From Erythrobacter sp. WG (GTDB lineage: Bacteria > Pseudomonadota > Alphaproteobacteria > Sphingomonadales > Sphingomonadaceae): a stretch of 64,000 nucleotides of DNA. Below, piece after piece: positions 35,442-50,464 of this stretch. Each line of letters starts with the position of its first letter. Within the stretch, counting starts at the first letter, position 1. The notes beneath the pieces are model-generated. The model was not told the DNA's origin. It saw only the letters and a list, made by a program, of their open reading frames with translations, and searched no databases. The translations under genes were made by a program, and so were the position numbers. Location: NCBI RefSeq assembly GCF_026586795.1, contig NZ_JAPFGY010000011.1, positions 1 through 64,000 of the forward strand. Reading direction: 5' to 3'.

Positions 35442-37077
35442 ATGCAGCTTGCCGTCTGGACCTATGAAGGGCCGCCCCATGTGGGAGCCATGCGGGTCGC
35501 GACAGCGATGGAGAAGCTGCATTATGTCCTCCACGCGCCGCAGGGTGACACCTACGCCGACCTCCTGTTCACGATGATCGAGCGGCGCGGGAAGCGCCCG
35601 CCGGTCACCTACACCACCTTCGAGGCGCGAGACCTCGGCAAGGACACCGCGCAGATCTTTCAGGACGCGGCGCGCGAGGCGGTGGAGCGCTTCAATCCGC
35701 AGGCGATCATCGTCGGCGCCTCGTGCACGGCAGAATTGATCCAGGATGATCCGGGCGGCCTGTCCGAAGCGATGGGCCTGCCCTGCCCGGCCATCGCGCT
35801 CGAGCTCCCCAGCTACCAGCGCAAGGAGAACTGGGGCGCGGCCGAGACATTCTACCAGATCGTCCGCGCGCTCGCCGACAAGGACCTGAAGCGCGCGCCG
35901 CGGGAAGGCCGCCGCCCGCTTGCCAACATCCTCGGCCCCACGGCATTGGGCTTCCGCCACCGCGACGACCTCGTCGAGATCCGCAAGATCCTTGATCAGC
36001 TGGGCGTCGACGTGAACCTCGTCGCCCCGCTGGGCGCAACCCCCGAGGACATCGCCCGCATCGGTGCGGCCGATTTCAACATCGTCCTCTATCCTGAAAT
36101 TGCAGATGAGGCCTCACGCTGGCTCGAGCGGACTTTCGCTCAACCCTGCGTGCGGACCGTCCCCATCGGCGTGGGAGCGACCCGCTCTTTCATCGCCGAC
36201 GTCGCCGAGCTGGCAGGTGCAGATCCCACGCCTGCCCTCGGCGACACCTCTTCCCGGATGCCCTGGTGGTCGCGCTCGGTGGATTCCACCTACCTGACCG
36301 GCAAGCGCGTCTTCATCTTCGGCGATGCCACCCATGCCGTCGCGGCCGCGCGCATCGCCCGCGAGGAGCTGGGCTTCGAGGTCTGCGGCCTCGGCTGCTA
36401 CAATCGCGAGTTCGCCCGCGAGATCCGGGCCGAGGCCGCGCGCTGCGGGGTCGAGCCGCTGATCACCGACGATCACCTCGTGGTCGAGGAGGCGATCGCC
36501 AATGCCGCGTGCGAGCTGGTGCTCGGCACGCAGATGGAGCGCCACATCGCCAAGCGCCTCGGGCTCCCTTGTGCGGTGATCTCGGCGCCGGTCCACGTCC
36601 AGGACTTCCCGGCGCGGCACTCGCCCCAGATGGGTTTCGAAGGCGCGAACGTGATATTCGACACTTGGGTCCACCCGCTGGTCATGGGCCTCGAGGAGCA
36701 CCTCCTCACCATGTTCCGCGAAGACTTCGAGTTCTCCGACGAGGCCGGCGCCTCGCACCACGCCGCGCACAGCCCGCGCCGGGCCGCTGCCGCGCTGGCG
36801 CAAGCCGCCGCCCCGCCGCCGACCGCGCCGCCCGAACCGGTGCGCGAGCCCGAAATGGCCTACGCCCCAGCCCCGGCTACAGCCGCCGCGGTCGCCGAAG
36901 CCGCACCCGCCCCAGCCGCCGACAGCGCCTTCGTGTGGACGGCCGAGGCGGAGAAGGAGCTCAAGAAGATCCCGTTCTTCGTGCGCGGCAAGGCCAAGCG
37001 CAACACCGAGGCCTTCGCCGCCGCCGAAGGCCGCCGCGAGATCTGCCTCGAAACCCTCTATGATGCGAAGGCGCACT

Positions 37078-37088
<11 letters not shown>
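35442..37088 (+). CDS. bchB: Light-independent protochlorophyllide reductase subunit B
   Basis: This 548-residue NifK-like DPOR subunit starts [20 protein letters not shown]. Segments [17 protein letters not shown] and the Asp that completes the NB cluster region are conserved. After about residue 440 there is an unusually long Ala/Pro-rich linker (around 445-490), then the C-terminal PCP-reductase domain [23 protein letters not shown] 35442 is 4 bases after bchN. The C terminus overlaps bchH by 11 bases. Confidence 0.97.
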
Positions 37089-41634
<4,546 letters not shown>

Positions 41635-41635
<1 letters not shown>

Positions 41636-42339
41636 TGGCAACGCGCACCCCTTCGGAATACGAACACCGCCGCGAGGCGCTGGCGACCTATTTCGACAGC
41701 ACCGCGCGCCAAGCTTGGATCGACCTCACCAGCGACGTGAAGGTCAGCGGCATCCGCGCCACCGTGCGGGCCGGGCGCGACGCGATGCGCGCGACGATCC
41801 TCGACTGGCTTCCGACCGACCTTCGCCGCACCCGCGTGCTCGACGCCGGATGCGGCACCGGGTCGTTCTCGGTGGAGGCAGCCTGCCGCGGGGCGGAAGT
41901 GACCGGCATCGACGTTGCCGCCGGCCTCGTCGACGTCGCCCGCCAGCGCGCGCCCTCGTTCCTCGGCCACGGCCGGATCGACTGGCGCGCGGGCGATATG
42001 CTTGACCCCTCGCTCGGCACCTTCGCCCACGTGGTGGCGATGGATTCGCTGATCCACTACCGCCCCGAGGACCTCGTCGCCGCGCTCGCGCAGCTCGCCA
42101 GCCGCACCACCGGTTCGATCATCTTCACCTTCGCGCCGAGCACCCCGCTGCTGATGGCGATGTATAACGTCGGCAAGCTTTTCCCGCGTTCCGACCGCTC
42201 GCCCGCGATCGTGCCGGTCAGCGAGGCCGACGCGCGCCGCCGCCTCGAGAAGCTGCAAGGCTGGAGCATCGGGCGCACCAAACGCATCCAGTCGGGCTTC
42301 TACACCTCGCAGGCGCTCGAACTCGTGAGGCACGGATGA
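41635..42339 (+). CDS. bchM: Mg-protoporphyrin IX O-methyltransferase
   Basis: This 234-residue SAM-dependent enzyme methylates the C13 propionate of Mg-protoporphyrin IX before the cyclase. The SAM motif is RVLDAGCGTGSFSVEAA (about 62-78), and MDSLIHYRPEDL and IFTFAPSTPLLMAMY are typical. Overlaps at both ends (1 base with bchL, 4 with lhaA). Confidence 0.96.
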
Positions 42340-43775
42340 CAGCCCCGGCCCGTCCCAAGCCCCCCCACTGGACGGAAGTCGTCTTCCGGATGCTGCCGTT
42401 CGCCGATGCGGCGAGCGCCGACCTGCCCCTGCCGCGCCTGCTGCGCCTGTCGTTGTTCCAAGTGAGCGTCGGCATGGCGACGGTGCTGCTCAACGGCACA
42501 TTGAACCGCGTGATGGTGGTCGAGCTCGGCACGCCCACGTGGCTGGTGGCGCTGCTGATCGCGGTGCCGCTGCTCGCGGCGCCGTTCCGCGCGCTGATGG
42601 GCTACAAGTCCGATACGCACCGCTCGGTTCTCGGGTGGCGGCGCGTGCCTTACATCTGGTTCGGCTCGCTCCTCCAGTTCGGCGGCCTTGCGATCATGCC
42701 TTTCGCGTTGCTGCTGCTGGGCATCGAGGAGCGCTTCGAGCTCGGCCTCGTCGCCGCGACCCTCGCCTTCCTCCTCACCGGCACGGGCTTCCACCTGACC
42801 CAGACCGCTGGCCTTGCGCTAGTGAGCGACCTTGCGAGTGCCGACAAGCGCCCGCGCGCGGTGGCGCTGCACTACGTCACGCTGCTCGTAGGCATGATGT
42901 TCGCGGCCTTCGTGATCGGCGGCATCCTCGCCGACTACTCCGCGACCAAGCTCGTCCAGGTGATCCAGGGCTGTGCGGTTCTGACCGTAATCCTCAACAC
43001 CATCGCGATCTGGAAGCAGGAGGCGCGCAACCCCGCCCTCACCAAGGGCGTCGAGCCGGGGGCGCCGACCTTCAAAGAACTATGGCAAGACTTCGTGAAG
43101 CAGGGCCGCAACGCCCGCTTGCTGACCGCGATCGGGATCGGCGCGGCGGGGTTTGCCATGCAGGACGCGCTGCTCGAGCCCTATGGGGGCGAGATCCTCA
43201 AGCTCTCGGTCGGGGCGACCACTGGGCTGACCGGCGCCTGGGCGCTCGGCTCGCTGATCGGATTCACCACTTCCGGCGCGGCGCTCGCGCGCGGGTGGGA
43301 TCCGCTGCGGCTTGCCGGCATGGGCCTCGTCGTCGGCATCAACGCCTTCCTGCTGGTGCTCTTCGCAGGGCCCTTCTCGGCGCCGCTGATGCTCTATACC
43401 GGCGCGTTGGGGATCGGGATCGGCCTCGGGCTGTTCTCGGTCGGCACGCTGATGGAGGCGATGAACCTCGCCGAGGGGGAGTCCGCGGGACTCGCGCTCG
43501 GCGCATGGGGTTCGGTGCAGGCAACCTGCGCCGGCTTCGGCATCGCGATCGGCGGCCTGCTGCGCGACGGCGTCGCGGCGCTGGTGCAAAGCGGCGCTCC
43601 GACCGCCAGCCTCGCGGTCCGCGCCACCGGCTACGGCACCGTCTACATTCTCGAGATCGCGCTGCTGCTCGCCGGCCTCGTCGCGATTGGCCCGCTGGTG
43701 ACATATCAGCGCCGCTTCTCTTCCACCCAGGACAAGCCCGATCAGCCGTTCGGCCTGATGGAGTTCCCGACATGA
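42336..43775 (+). CDS. lhaA: LH1 assembly factor LhaA (PucC family)
   Basis: This 479-residue BCD-family MFS protein has twelve membrane helices. Signatures are NGTLNRVMVVELGTPTWLVA, the cytoplasmic loop LMGYKSDTHRSVLGWRRVPY and GFAMQDALLEPYGGEIL. LhaA is required for normal LH1 assembly and probably hands chlorophyll to the antenna. It sits directly before puhA, as usual. Confidence 0.95.
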   Translation: MTAPARPKPPHWTEVVFRMLPFADAASADLPLPRLLRLSLFQVSVGMATVLLNGTLNRVMVVELGTPTWLVALLIAVPLLAAPFRALMGYKSDTHRSVLGWRRVPYIWFGSLLQFGGLAIMPFALLLLGIEERFELGLVAATLAFLLTGTGFHLTQTAGLALVSDLASADKRPRAVALHYVTLLVGMMFAAFVIGGILADYSATKLVQVIQGCAVLTVILNTIAIWKQEARNPALTKGVEPGAPTFKELWQDFVKQGRNARLLTAIGIGAAGFAMQDALLEPYGGEILKLSVGATTGLTGAWALGSLIGFTTSGAALARGWDPLRLAGMGLVVGINAFLLVLFAGPFSAPLMLYTGALGIGIGLGLFSVGTLMEAMNLAEGESAGLALGAWGSVQATCAGFGIAIGGLLRDGVAALVQSGAPTASLAVRATGYGTVYILEIALLLAGLVAIGPLVTYQRRFSSTQDKPDQPFGLMEFPT

Positions 43776-43848
43776 TTACCCGTGCCCGCCGATCCTGTCT
43801 TTGCCCGGCTTACGCCTCCGCCGGCCTGTTTCACGAGAGGAAAGTGAA

Positions 43849-44655
43849 ATGAACGCTGCCTATATTGTCGGCACATTCGATGTTGCCGAGCTCGCCTTCC
43901 TGCTGTTCCTGGGCTTCTTCATCGCCCTCGTCTTCTACCTCAACCGCGAAAGCCGGCGGGAGGGCTACCCGCTCGAGGACGAGGACACCGGGCGGATCCA
44001 CCCGATCAAGCTGACCGACGGCGACAAGAAGGTCTTCCAGCTGCCCAACGGCCGCGGCACCTACTGCCCCGAGGACGTCGCCCGCGACGGTCTCGACCTG
44101 CCCGCCGTGCCGGCCTTCCGTGCCGCCGGCGCGCCGCTGGTGCCGACCGGCAACCCGATGGTCGACGGCCTCGGGCCGGCCGCCTGGGCCAACCGCGCCA
44201 AGTACCCGGACCTCACCTTCGACGGCCGCCCGCGCATCGTGCCGATCGCGCAGAGCCACGAACTGGTGATCGCTCCCAATGACCCGCAACTGGTCGGCTA
44301 CACGGTGATCGCCGCCGACGGCCAGACCGCCGGGACCGTGACCGACATCTGGGTCGACCAGGCCGAGCACATCATCCGCTATCTCGAGATCGAGACGACC
44401 TCGGGCCGCAAGGTGCTCGCGCCGATGATGGTCGCGGTGGTCCACGGCAATGGCCTGCTCGATGCGCTGCTGCCGATCATCGACGAGAAGCCGAAGTTCG
44501 TCGAGATCGACGCCATCACCGCCGCCCAGTTCGAGGACGTGCCGGTGGTGGAGACCCCGGGGATCATCACCCGCTACGAGGAAGACCGCATCCAGGCCTA
44601 TTTCGGCGGCGGCTACATGTATGCGACGCCCGAGAGGTCGGAAGCATGGATCTGA
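43849..44655 (+). CDS. puhA: Photosynthetic reaction centre H subunit
   Basis: This 268-residue subunit has one N-terminal membrane helix (about 10-32) and a PRC-barrel cytoplasmic domain that caps the L/M dimer and shapes proton entry to QB. Conserved are FYLNRESRREGYPLED, PVPxxLPxP-like PMVDGLGPAAWANR and WVDQAEHIIRYLEIE. ATG 43849 has GAGAGGAAAG upstream. Overlaps puhB by 10 bases. Confidence 0.97.
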   Translation: MNAAYIVGTFDVAELAFLLFLGFFIALVFYLNRESRREGYPLEDEDTGRIHPIKLTDGDKKVFQLPNGRGTYCPEDVARDGLDLPAVPAFRAAGAPLVPTGNPMVDGLGPAAWANRAKYPDLTFDGRPRIVPIAQSHELVIAPNDPQLVGYTVIAADGQTAGTVTDIWVDQAEHIIRYLEIETTSGRKVLAPMMVAVVHGNGLLDALLPIIDEKPKFVEIDAITAAQFEDVPVVETPGIITRYEEDRIQAYFGGGYMYATPERSEAWI

Positions 44656-45419
44656 TCGATCCCGCCGCCCCGACGGCCGGTGCGGCAGGGGGGGCAGCGC
44701 CCCTGGCCGCCGGCTTCGATCACGCCGCGCTCGAGAATGACGGCCCCAAGGCGTTCGGGGACCGTATGGGCACGCCGCAGGCCGACGAGAAGGTGCTCTG
44801 GAAGGGGCGCCCCGAGGTCGGCCTGCTCGCCCGCAGCGCCTTCCACGCCCACAAGGCGGGCTTCTACATGGCCGCGCTCACGGTCATCGCGGTGGCGCTG
44901 GACAAGCCCGATGCAGCGCTGGTCGCCGGGGGGCTCGGCATCGTGCTCGTCGCCCTGCTCTACTTCCTCGCCTGGCTGAGCGCGCGCACGACGCTCTACA
45001 TCCTCACCGACACGCGCATCATCATGCGTATCGGCATGGCGATCGAGACGCGGATCAACATTCCGCTCAAACAGGTCGTCGCCGCGCATCTGCGTCCGCG
45101 CGCCAAGGGCCACGGCGACATCGCCTTCGAGGTTTCGGGTGAGCGCCTGCTCGGCACCATCCTGCTCTGGCCGCACGTGCGTCCATGGCACTACAAGATG
45201 CCGCAGCCGATGCTGCGTGCCGTGCCCGAAGCGGCAACGCTCGCACAGACGATCGCCGAGGCCCGCGCGCGGTTCGGTGCGATCGAGAACAATTTGACGG
45301 AGATCAAGGAAGCCGCCCCGGCGAGCGGCCAGACCGTGGCCCAGCCGGCGGCGGCGTCCGGTCGTCTCGTGCCGGTGCGGCCGCTCGGCCAACCGGGTCT
45401 GGAGGGAGCCCCCGCATGA
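44646..45419 (+). CDS. puhB: Reaction centre assembly protein PuhB
   Basis: This 257-residue membrane protein has a bacterial PH-like domain: EKVLWKGRPEVGLLARSAFH, two membrane helices near 73-112, then ARTTLYILTDTRIIMRIGMA. A Pro/Ala-rich C-terminal tail follows. PuhB assists reaction-centre assembly in Rhodobacter. ATG 44646 lies within the puhA end and its own stop overlaps puhC (ATGA). Confidence 0.93.
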   Translation: MDLIDPAAPTAGAAGGAAPLAAGFDHAALENDGPKAFGDRMGTPQADEKVLWKGRPEVGLLARSAFHAHKAGFYMAALTVIAVALDKPDAALVAGGLGIVLVALLYFLAWLSARTTLYILTDTRIIMRIGMAIETRINIPLKQVVAAHLRPRAKGHGDIAFEVSGERLLGTILLWPHVRPWHYKMPQPMLRAVPEAATLAQTIAEARARFGAIENNLTEIKEAAPASGQTVAQPAAASGRLVPVRPLGQPGLEGAPA

Positions 45420-45901
45420 TCGTTCGGGAGTACGAAGAAGACGAAGTCACCGTCAGCAAGGTGCCGCTGATGCTGGCGGGCGGGATCATCACGATCTCGC
45501 TCGCCCTCACGGCAGCGACGCAGGCGGGCTATTTCGGCAAGCAGTCGGTGCCCGCCCAGGCCCGCGCCGAAGCCGGCGTGAAGGTCTCGGCCGAGCGCAC
45601 CATCCAGTTCTTCGACGAGGAGGACGGCACCGTCCGCGTCGAGGACGGGAAGACGGGCGAGGTCCTGTCGCGCTTCGGGGTGGGCCAGGGCGGCTTCATC
45701 CGCGCGACGGTGCGCAACCTTGTCCACCAGCGCCGTATCCGGGACATCGGCCGCGAGGTGCCCTTCACCCTCACCCGCTGGGACAACGACACGCTGACCC
45801 TCTCCGACCCCACCACCGGGCGCAGCATCGAAGTCAGCTCCTTCGGACCGGACAACCGCAAGGTCTATGCCGATATGCTGACCGGGCTGGAGAGCCGCTG
45901 A
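45416..45901 (+). CDS. puhC: Photosynthetic complex assembly protein PuhC
   Basis: This 161-residue protein has one membrane helix (about 17-37, [19 protein letters not shown]) and a periplasmic domain with the family pattern [20 protein letters not shown] and [18 protein letters not shown]. PuhC is needed for efficient core complex assembly. Overlaps by 4 bases with puhB and 1 base with the next gene. Confidence 0.93.
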   Translation: MIVREYEEDEVTVSKVPLMLAGGIITISLALTAATQAGYFGKQSVPAQARAEAGVKVSAERTIQFFDEEDGTVRVEDGKTGEVLSRFGVGQGGFIRATVRNLVHQRRIRDIGREVPFTLTRWDNDTLTLSDPTTGRSIEVSSFGPDNRKVYADMLTGLESR

Positions 45902-46203
45902 TGGTGCGCTCGCTCATCTCCGGGGAGTCCTTCGAGCTGCCCTGCACGATCACCGTCGAGCAGAGCCCCGAAGCCTTCCACGCCCATGTCGAACTTGCCG
46001 ACGAGGTCGATATCCAGCCCGGCGACAAGGTCCGCGTCCACGGCGCGCCGATCCAGATCCCGTTCGGCACCCGCCAGGTGTTCGAGCGCCGCGCCACCGT
46101 GACGCGCGCCGGGCCGCTGAAGCGCGCAGCCATCAAGATCGCCGCCTATTTCGACCTCAGCGAACTCTACGAAGTCAGCTTCAATGCTGGGAGGATCAAA
46201 TGA
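45901..46203 (+). CDS. Conserved small soluble protein between puhC and acsF
   Basis: This 100-residue protein, [20 protein letters not shown]..., appears soluble and beta-rich with a short [18 protein letters not shown] segment. The end [11 protein letters not shown] leads directly into acsF (ATGA overlap); its start overlaps the puhC stop. Genes of this size occur at this place in other sphingomonad clusters and are of unknown function. The tight coupling suggests it acts with AcsF or the assembly proteins; this is inferred from position only. Confidence 0.8.
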   Translation: MVRSLISGESFELPCTITVEQSPEAFHAHVELADEVDIQPGDKVRVHGAPIQIPFGTRQVFERRATVTRAGPLKRAAIKIAAYFDLSELYEVSFNAGRIK

Positions 46204-47261
46204 ACGCCTACAAGCCGATGACCAGCGAAGAGGCGATGGCGCTGGCGACGCAGGACACCATCCTCACGCCGCGCTTCTACACCACCGATTACGATGCCCT
46301 CGACGCCATCGACGTGAGCCGGGTGCGCTCCGAATGGGACCAGCTGATCGCCGACATGGTGGGCGATCCCAACAAGATGCACTTCCGCCACAACGGCAGC
46401 TTCAAGGGCATCATCGAGGGCCTCGAGCCCGCCCTGCGCAAGGAGTTCACCGACTTCCTCGTGAGCTCGATGACGAGCGAGTTCTCGGGCTGCGTGCTCT
46501 ACGCCGAGATCGCCCGGCGCACGAAGAACCCCGACGTCAAGCAGCTCTTCAAGCTGCTCGCCCGTGACGAGAGCCGCCATGCGGGTTTCATCAACGAGGC
46601 GCTGAAGGACGCCGGCATCGGGGTCGACCTCGGCTATCTGACGAAGACCAAGAAATACACCTACTTCAAGCCGAAATTCATCTTCTACGCGGTCTACCTG
46701 TCGGAGAAGATCGGCTACGCGCGCTACATCACTATCTTCCGGCACCTCGCGAGGAACCCGCAGTACAAGTTCCACCCGATCTTCGACTGGTTCGAGGAGT
46801 GGTGCAACGACGAGTTCCGCCACGGCGAGGCCTTCGCCATGCTGCTGCGCGCCGACCCCAAGCTGCTGCAAGGCATGAACAAGCTGTGGGTGCGCTTCTT
46901 CCTGCTGTCGGTCTACGCGACGATGTATGTGCGCGATCACAACCGCCCGGTGTTCCACGCGGCGTTGGGCGTCGATCCGACCGAGTACGACTACAAGGTC
47001 TTCGCGATCACCAACCAGATCGCCCGGCAGGTCTTCCCGGTCGAGCTCGACATCGACAGCCCTGTGTTCCGCCGCCAGATGGAGAACCTGCGCCTCGCCG
47101 CCGCGCGGATCGAGGAAGGCAAGGAACAGGGCGGCCTCGGCGGCCTCGTCAAGCGCGTGACCGGCGCGGCGGGCGCGGGCCTTGCGTTTGCCCGGATGTA
47201 TCTCCAGCGCCCCCGCGCCAATGCCTTGCCCGGCTCGATCAGGCTGCAGCCCGCATGGTGA
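46200..47261 (+). CDS. acsF: Aerobic Mg-protoporphyrin IX monomethyl ester cyclase
   Basis: This 353-residue ferritin-like di-iron oxygenase forms the isocyclic ring E using O2. The di-iron ligand motifs are [10 protein letters not shown] and [14 protein letters not shown] plus an earlier Glu in [12 protein letters not shown]. Presence of AcsF, with no bchE seen, fits an aerobic phototroph. ATG 46200 overlaps the preceding stop and its C terminus overlaps puhE by 7 bases. Confidence 0.97.
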   Translation: MNAYKPMTSEEAMALATQDTILTPRFYTTDYDALDAIDVSRVRSEWDQLIADMVGDPNKMHFRHNGSFKGIIEGLEPALRKEFTDFLVSSMTSEFSGCVLYAEIARRTKNPDVKQLFKLLARDESRHAGFINEALKDAGIGVDLGYLTKTKKYTYFKPKFIFYAVYLSEKIGYARYITIFRHLARNPQYKFHPIFDWFEEWCNDEFRHGEAFAMLLRADPKLLQGMNKLWVRFFLLSVYATMYVRDHNRPVFHAALGVDPTEYDYKVFAITNQIARQVFPVELDIDSPVFRRQMENLRLAAARIEEGKEQGGLGGLVKRVTGAAGAGLAFARMYLQRPRANALPGSIRLQPAW

Positions 47262-48055
47262 GCTGGTCCGGTCATGTCGTGCCGTTCATCGTGACGGTGG
47301 CGATCTGGTTCGTCGCGACCGGGCTCATCGCCTGGGCCGACAACCGCGAGCGCGCCACATTCTCGAGAAGCATGATGATCGGCTCGGTCGCCGGCATCCT
47401 CGGGCTGGTGGTGATCCTCGGCGCCTCGCTGTCCGCCGAGGTGTGGGCGGTCTACCTCGGCTTTATCGGCGCGCTGATGGTGTGGGGCTGGCATGAACTC
47501 AGCTTCCTCACCGGCGCGACCGCCGGACCGCGCCGGGGGCCTGCCGACCCCGGCGTGACCGGGCTTGCGCGCTTCCGCCAGGCCGCCTCGACGCTGATGC
47601 ACCACGAGGTCGCGCTCGCGGTCACCGCGCTGCTGCTGATCTCGCTGTCGTGGGACGTGCCCAACCAGATCGGGGCGACGGTGTTCGTGCTGATGTTCGC
47701 AATGCGGCTGATCTCCAAGATCAACCTCTTCGTGGGCGTGCCCAACACGACCTCGGAGATGCTTCCCGAGCACCTCGCCTACCTAAAGTCCTATTTCGGT
47801 CCCAACCGCATGACCCTACTTCTGGGGCTGTCGGTGGCGGCCATCGCCGGGGCGACGGCGTGGTTCGCCTCGATGGCTCTCGCCGCACCCGCCGGCAGTG
47901 CGCAGATGGTGGGGGCAAGCCTGCTGACCACGCTCGCCTTCCTCGGCGTGCTCGAGCACCTGTTTCTCGCCCTCCCGTTCCGCGACGGGATGCTGTGGGG
48001 CTGGGCGATTGCCGGCCGCCAGCAGGGCGCGTCGCAACGGAACACCCATTCATGA
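47255..48055 (+). CDS. puhE: Photosynthetic complex assembly protein PuhE
   Basis: This 266-residue polytopic membrane protein (about seven helices) of the PuhE/DUF3623 family has [19 protein letters not shown] and [25 protein letters not shown]. Loss of PuhE alters bacteriochlorophyll accumulation in Rhodobacter. Start ATG 47255; GTG 47258 is also in frame. Stop overlaps hemA (ATGA). Confidence 0.93.
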   Translation: MVSWSGHVVPFIVTVAIWFVATGLIAWADNRERATFSRSMMIGSVAGILGLVVILGASLSAEVWAVYLGFIGALMVWGWHELSFLTGATAGPRRGPADPGVTGLARFRQAASTLMHHEVALAVTALLLISLSWDVPNQIGATVFVLMFAMRLISKINLFVGVPNTTSEMLPEHLAYLKSYFGPNRMTLLLGLSVAAIAGATAWFASMALAAPAGSAQMVGASLLTTLAFLGVLEHLFLALPFRDGMLWGWAIAGRQQGASQRNTHS

Positions 48056-49299
48056 CGAACGACACCAAGGGAACGCGCATGGACTTCGAAGCCTTCTTCG
48101 CCGGCGAGCTCGACACCGTGCGCGCCGATGGCCGCTACCGGGTGTTCACCGACATCAAGCGCCACCGCGGCCGTTTCCCTCAGGCGACCCGCTTCCTCGC
48201 GGAGGAGACGCAGGCCGTCACCGTGTGGTGCTCGAACGACTACCTCGGCATGGGCCAGCACCCCGCGGTGCTCGAGGCGATGCATGAGTGCCTCGACGAA
48301 TGCGGCGCGGGCGCCGGGGGCACTCGCAACATCTCGGGCACCAACCACTACCACGTCGAGCTGGAGCGCGAGCTTGCCGACCTTCACGGGAAGGAAGCCG
48401 CGCTGCTGTTCACCTCAGGCTATGTCTCGAACTGGGCGGGCCTCGGCACCCTCGCGGGCCGCATCCCGGGCTGCGTCGTCTTCTCCGACGCGCTCAACCA
48501 CGCCTCGATGATCGAGGGGATCCGCTACTCGCGGGCTCCTTACAAGATCTGGCGGCACAACGACGTCGCGCACCTCGACGAGCTGCTCAGCCAATACGGC
48601 CCCGAGGTGCCCAAGCTGGTCGCCTTCGAGAGCGTCTACTCGATGGACGGCGACATTGCCCCGATCGCCGAGATCCTCGACGTGTGCGAAAAGCACGGCG
48701 CGATGAGCTATATCGACGAGGTCCATGCGGTCGGCCTCTACGGCCCGCGCGGCGGCGGGATTGCCGAACGCGAAGGTCTGATGGACCGCATCACCGTGAT
48801 CGAAGGCACCCTCGGCAAGGCCTTCGGGGTGATGGGCGGCTACATCGCCGCCTCGGCCAACCTCGTCGATTTCGTGCGCAGCTTCGCCAGCGGGTTCATC
48901 TTCTCGACCGCCTTGCCCCCCGCCATCGCGGCCGGGGCGGCAGCGAGCATCCGCCACCTGAAGACATCGAGTGCGGAGCGCGAGCTTCAGCAGGAGCGCG
49001 TTGCGCAGGTGCGCCGCAAGCTCGACCTGATGGGCATCCCGCACCTCGACAATCCGAGTCACATCATCCCGGTGATGGTCGGCGACGCCAGGAAGTGCAA
49101 GATGATCAGCGACTGGCTGATTGACAACCACGGCATCTACGTGCAGCCGATCAACTACCCGACCGTCCCCGTCGGCACGGAACGCCTGCGCGTCACGCCC
49201 TCGCCGGTGCATTCGGATGGCGACATCGACCGGCTGATCAAGGCGCTGTCCGAGATCTGGTCGCATTGCGAACTGGCGCGAATGGAAAAGGCCGCCTGA
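48052..49299 (+). CDS. hemA: 5-aminolevulinate synthase
   Basis: This 415-residue PLP enzyme condenses glycine and succinyl-CoA, the first committed tetrapyrrole step. Conserved are [48 protein letters not shown] and the PLP Lys in [17 protein letters not shown] 48052 overlaps the puhE stop, but ATG 48079 ([11 protein letters not shown]) has AAGGGAA better placed and may be the real start. It is last gene of the operon, giving cluster-linked control of precursor supply. Confidence 0.96.
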   Translation: MTNDTKGTRMDFEAFFAGELDTVRADGRYRVFTDIKRHRGRFPQATRFLAEETQAVTVWCSNDYLGMGQHPAVLEAMHECLDECGAGAGGTRNISGTNHYHVELERELADLHGKEAALLFTSGYVSNWAGLGTLAGRIPGCVVFSDALNHASMIEGIRYSRAPYKIWRHNDVAHLDELLSQYGPEVPKLVAFESVYSMDGDIAPIAEILDVCEKHGAMSYIDEVHAVGLYGPRGGGIAEREGLMDRITVIEGTLGKAFGVMGGYIAASANLVDFVRSFASGFIFSTALPPAIAAGAAASIRHLKTSSAERELQQERVAQVRRKLDLMGIPHLDNPSHIIPVMVGDARKCKMISDWLIDNHGIYVQPINYPTVPVGTERLRVTPSPVHSDGDIDRLIKALSEIWSHCELARMEKAA

Positions 49300-49344
49300 T
49301 TCTTACCGACTGACGAGATTACCGGCTCTCCCTTGGACGGGAGT

Positions 49345-49387
49345 GAGGGCGGTCGCCTTTGGGGGAAGGCGGCCGCCCTCTTTGTGT
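49345..49387 (+). terminator. Rho-independent terminator after hemA
   Basis: GAGGGCGGTCGCC (49345-49357) pairs with GGCGGCCGCCCTC (49368-49380) with one wobble, followed by TTTGTGTTG. It marks the end of the bchF-hemA operon. Confidence 0.8.
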
Positions 49388-49558
49388 TGGGGGGGCGGCT
49401 TTTGAGTGATGGCGATCGAGGAGCGAATGGCGGCAAGTGGGTGGATTGCCGTCCGGCAGCTTTCAAGATCTCGTGGGGTGGCAGCGGATGACGTAGAAAG
49501 GGTGAAGGGCAGATTGTCTGGTATTGGTTTGTGAAACGCCGATAGCAGCCGTGGTAAA

Positions 49559-50008
49559 CTAGTGCTGGAGCCCGTCCCACGACCATTGCGGTATTGAGAG
49601 CCCTGAAGGAACGTCATCACGGGACTTGTGATAGCGAGCCATTGGGCCGTCAGTCGCCCAAGCGAAATAGTCGTGCAGCACATTCCAAAGAACGGGCTCG
49701 GCATCGAGACCGACATCGGTTAGCGCTAGATCAAAGCAAGCAATGGCTCGCCTATCCATCTCGGAATGCTCGCCATTGCCGCTATGCATCCTTACAACGC
49801 TTGTTTCGTCACCATAGCGTTCTGAATAAGTGGTTGGGCCGCCTAAAGCCTCAGCCCAATAGGCGGCAAGGCGCTCGACGTGGTCTGTTCGGTACCCATG
49901 GCTGAATGCGTGAGCAACGACGTGGTCAGCCAAAACTCTATGATGCCAGGCCTCGGCCAAACGGAGAATGCCGTCATAGCCGCCCGCTGCTTCGAAGACA
50001 CTCATCAT
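49559..50008 (-). CDS. Group II truncated haemoglobin-like protein
   Basis: This 149-residue globin of the 2/2 type has a helix with LAEAWHHRVLADHVVAHAFSH, then YWAEALGGPTTYSERYGDET, VRMHSGNGEHSEMDRRAIAC (with the likely proximal His in the RMHSG region) and a C-terminal FDLALTDVGLDAEPVLWNVL. Base composition is lower in GC than the cluster. It lies convergent to hemA behind the terminator. Oxygen/NO handling or haem storage is possible; family assignment is fairly firm, function open. Confidence 0.8.
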   Translation of the reverse strand: MMSVFEAAGGYDGILRLAEAWHHRVLADHVVAHAFSHGYRTDHVERLAAYWAEALGGPTTYSERYGDETSVVRMHSGNGEHSEMDRRAIACFDLALTDVGLDAEPVLWNVLHDYFAWATDGPMARYHKSRDDVPSGLSIPQWSWDGLQH

Positions 50009-50151
50009 GTGTGTGACAACTCCGCACGCGCATCATTCTATGGCAGCCTTTGTCGAATGAAAACACCTCAGATCCGACTGCAACGGGGTCGTTTCCCGAA
50101 TGTCTGCTTTCGTCTGCGAGTTGGCTCAAGCTGCCGTTCGCTTCTTCGGTA

Positions 50152-50231
50152 CCCCGGATTTGTTCCGGAGCCCCGCTGCCTTTCGGCGCGGATGGTGAAA
50201 AGGAAAGCGGGGTCCCGGGTCACGCCCGGGA
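50152..50231. repeat. REP-like two-hairpin element, copy B
   Basis: Hairpin 1 CCCCGGA/TCCGGAG (50152-50170), then CCCCGCTGCC and AAAGCGGGG, then hairpin 2 CCCGGG-TCACG-CCCGGG (50214-50230). The order and spacing match copy A at 5034-5113. The 456-bp stretch from 50009 to 50464 otherwise holds short AT-richer sequence and the terminator at 50422-50452; no gene was recognised. Confidence 0.65.
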
Positions 50232-50421
50232 AGACGAGGCGTCCAGCCGATTTTCCTGCACACCCGTCAGCCGCTACGATGCGCTCCGGCTCTTTCCCAT
50301 CGTTGTGCCCGGCCTGCGAGGCCGTTTGTGATCCGGGGCGCGAAACAAGCCCCCGCTCCCATGTCCCTCCGCTCGTGCGGAACGGACGTTAATCATTGTG
50401 AATGTGGTTGAAAAACCGAAG

Positions 50422-50452
50422 GGACAAAGCGGACGCGGTGTCCGCTTTGTCC
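50422..50452 (-). terminator. Terminator of the GH97/GH13/MFS operon
   Basis: A perfect 13-bp stem GGACAAAGCGGAC / GTCCGCTTTGTCC with a 5-base loop lies 12 bases past the GH97 stop. On the minus strand it is followed by CTTCGGTTTTTC, a modest U-tract. Confidence 0.7.
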
Positions 50453-50464
50453 GCTTGTCCGCCC

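Noticed and set aside
43827-43835. TGTTTCACG half of a parS site upstream of puhA
   Set aside because: Only the left half matches; the right half is AGAGGAAAG, so ParB binding is unlikely.
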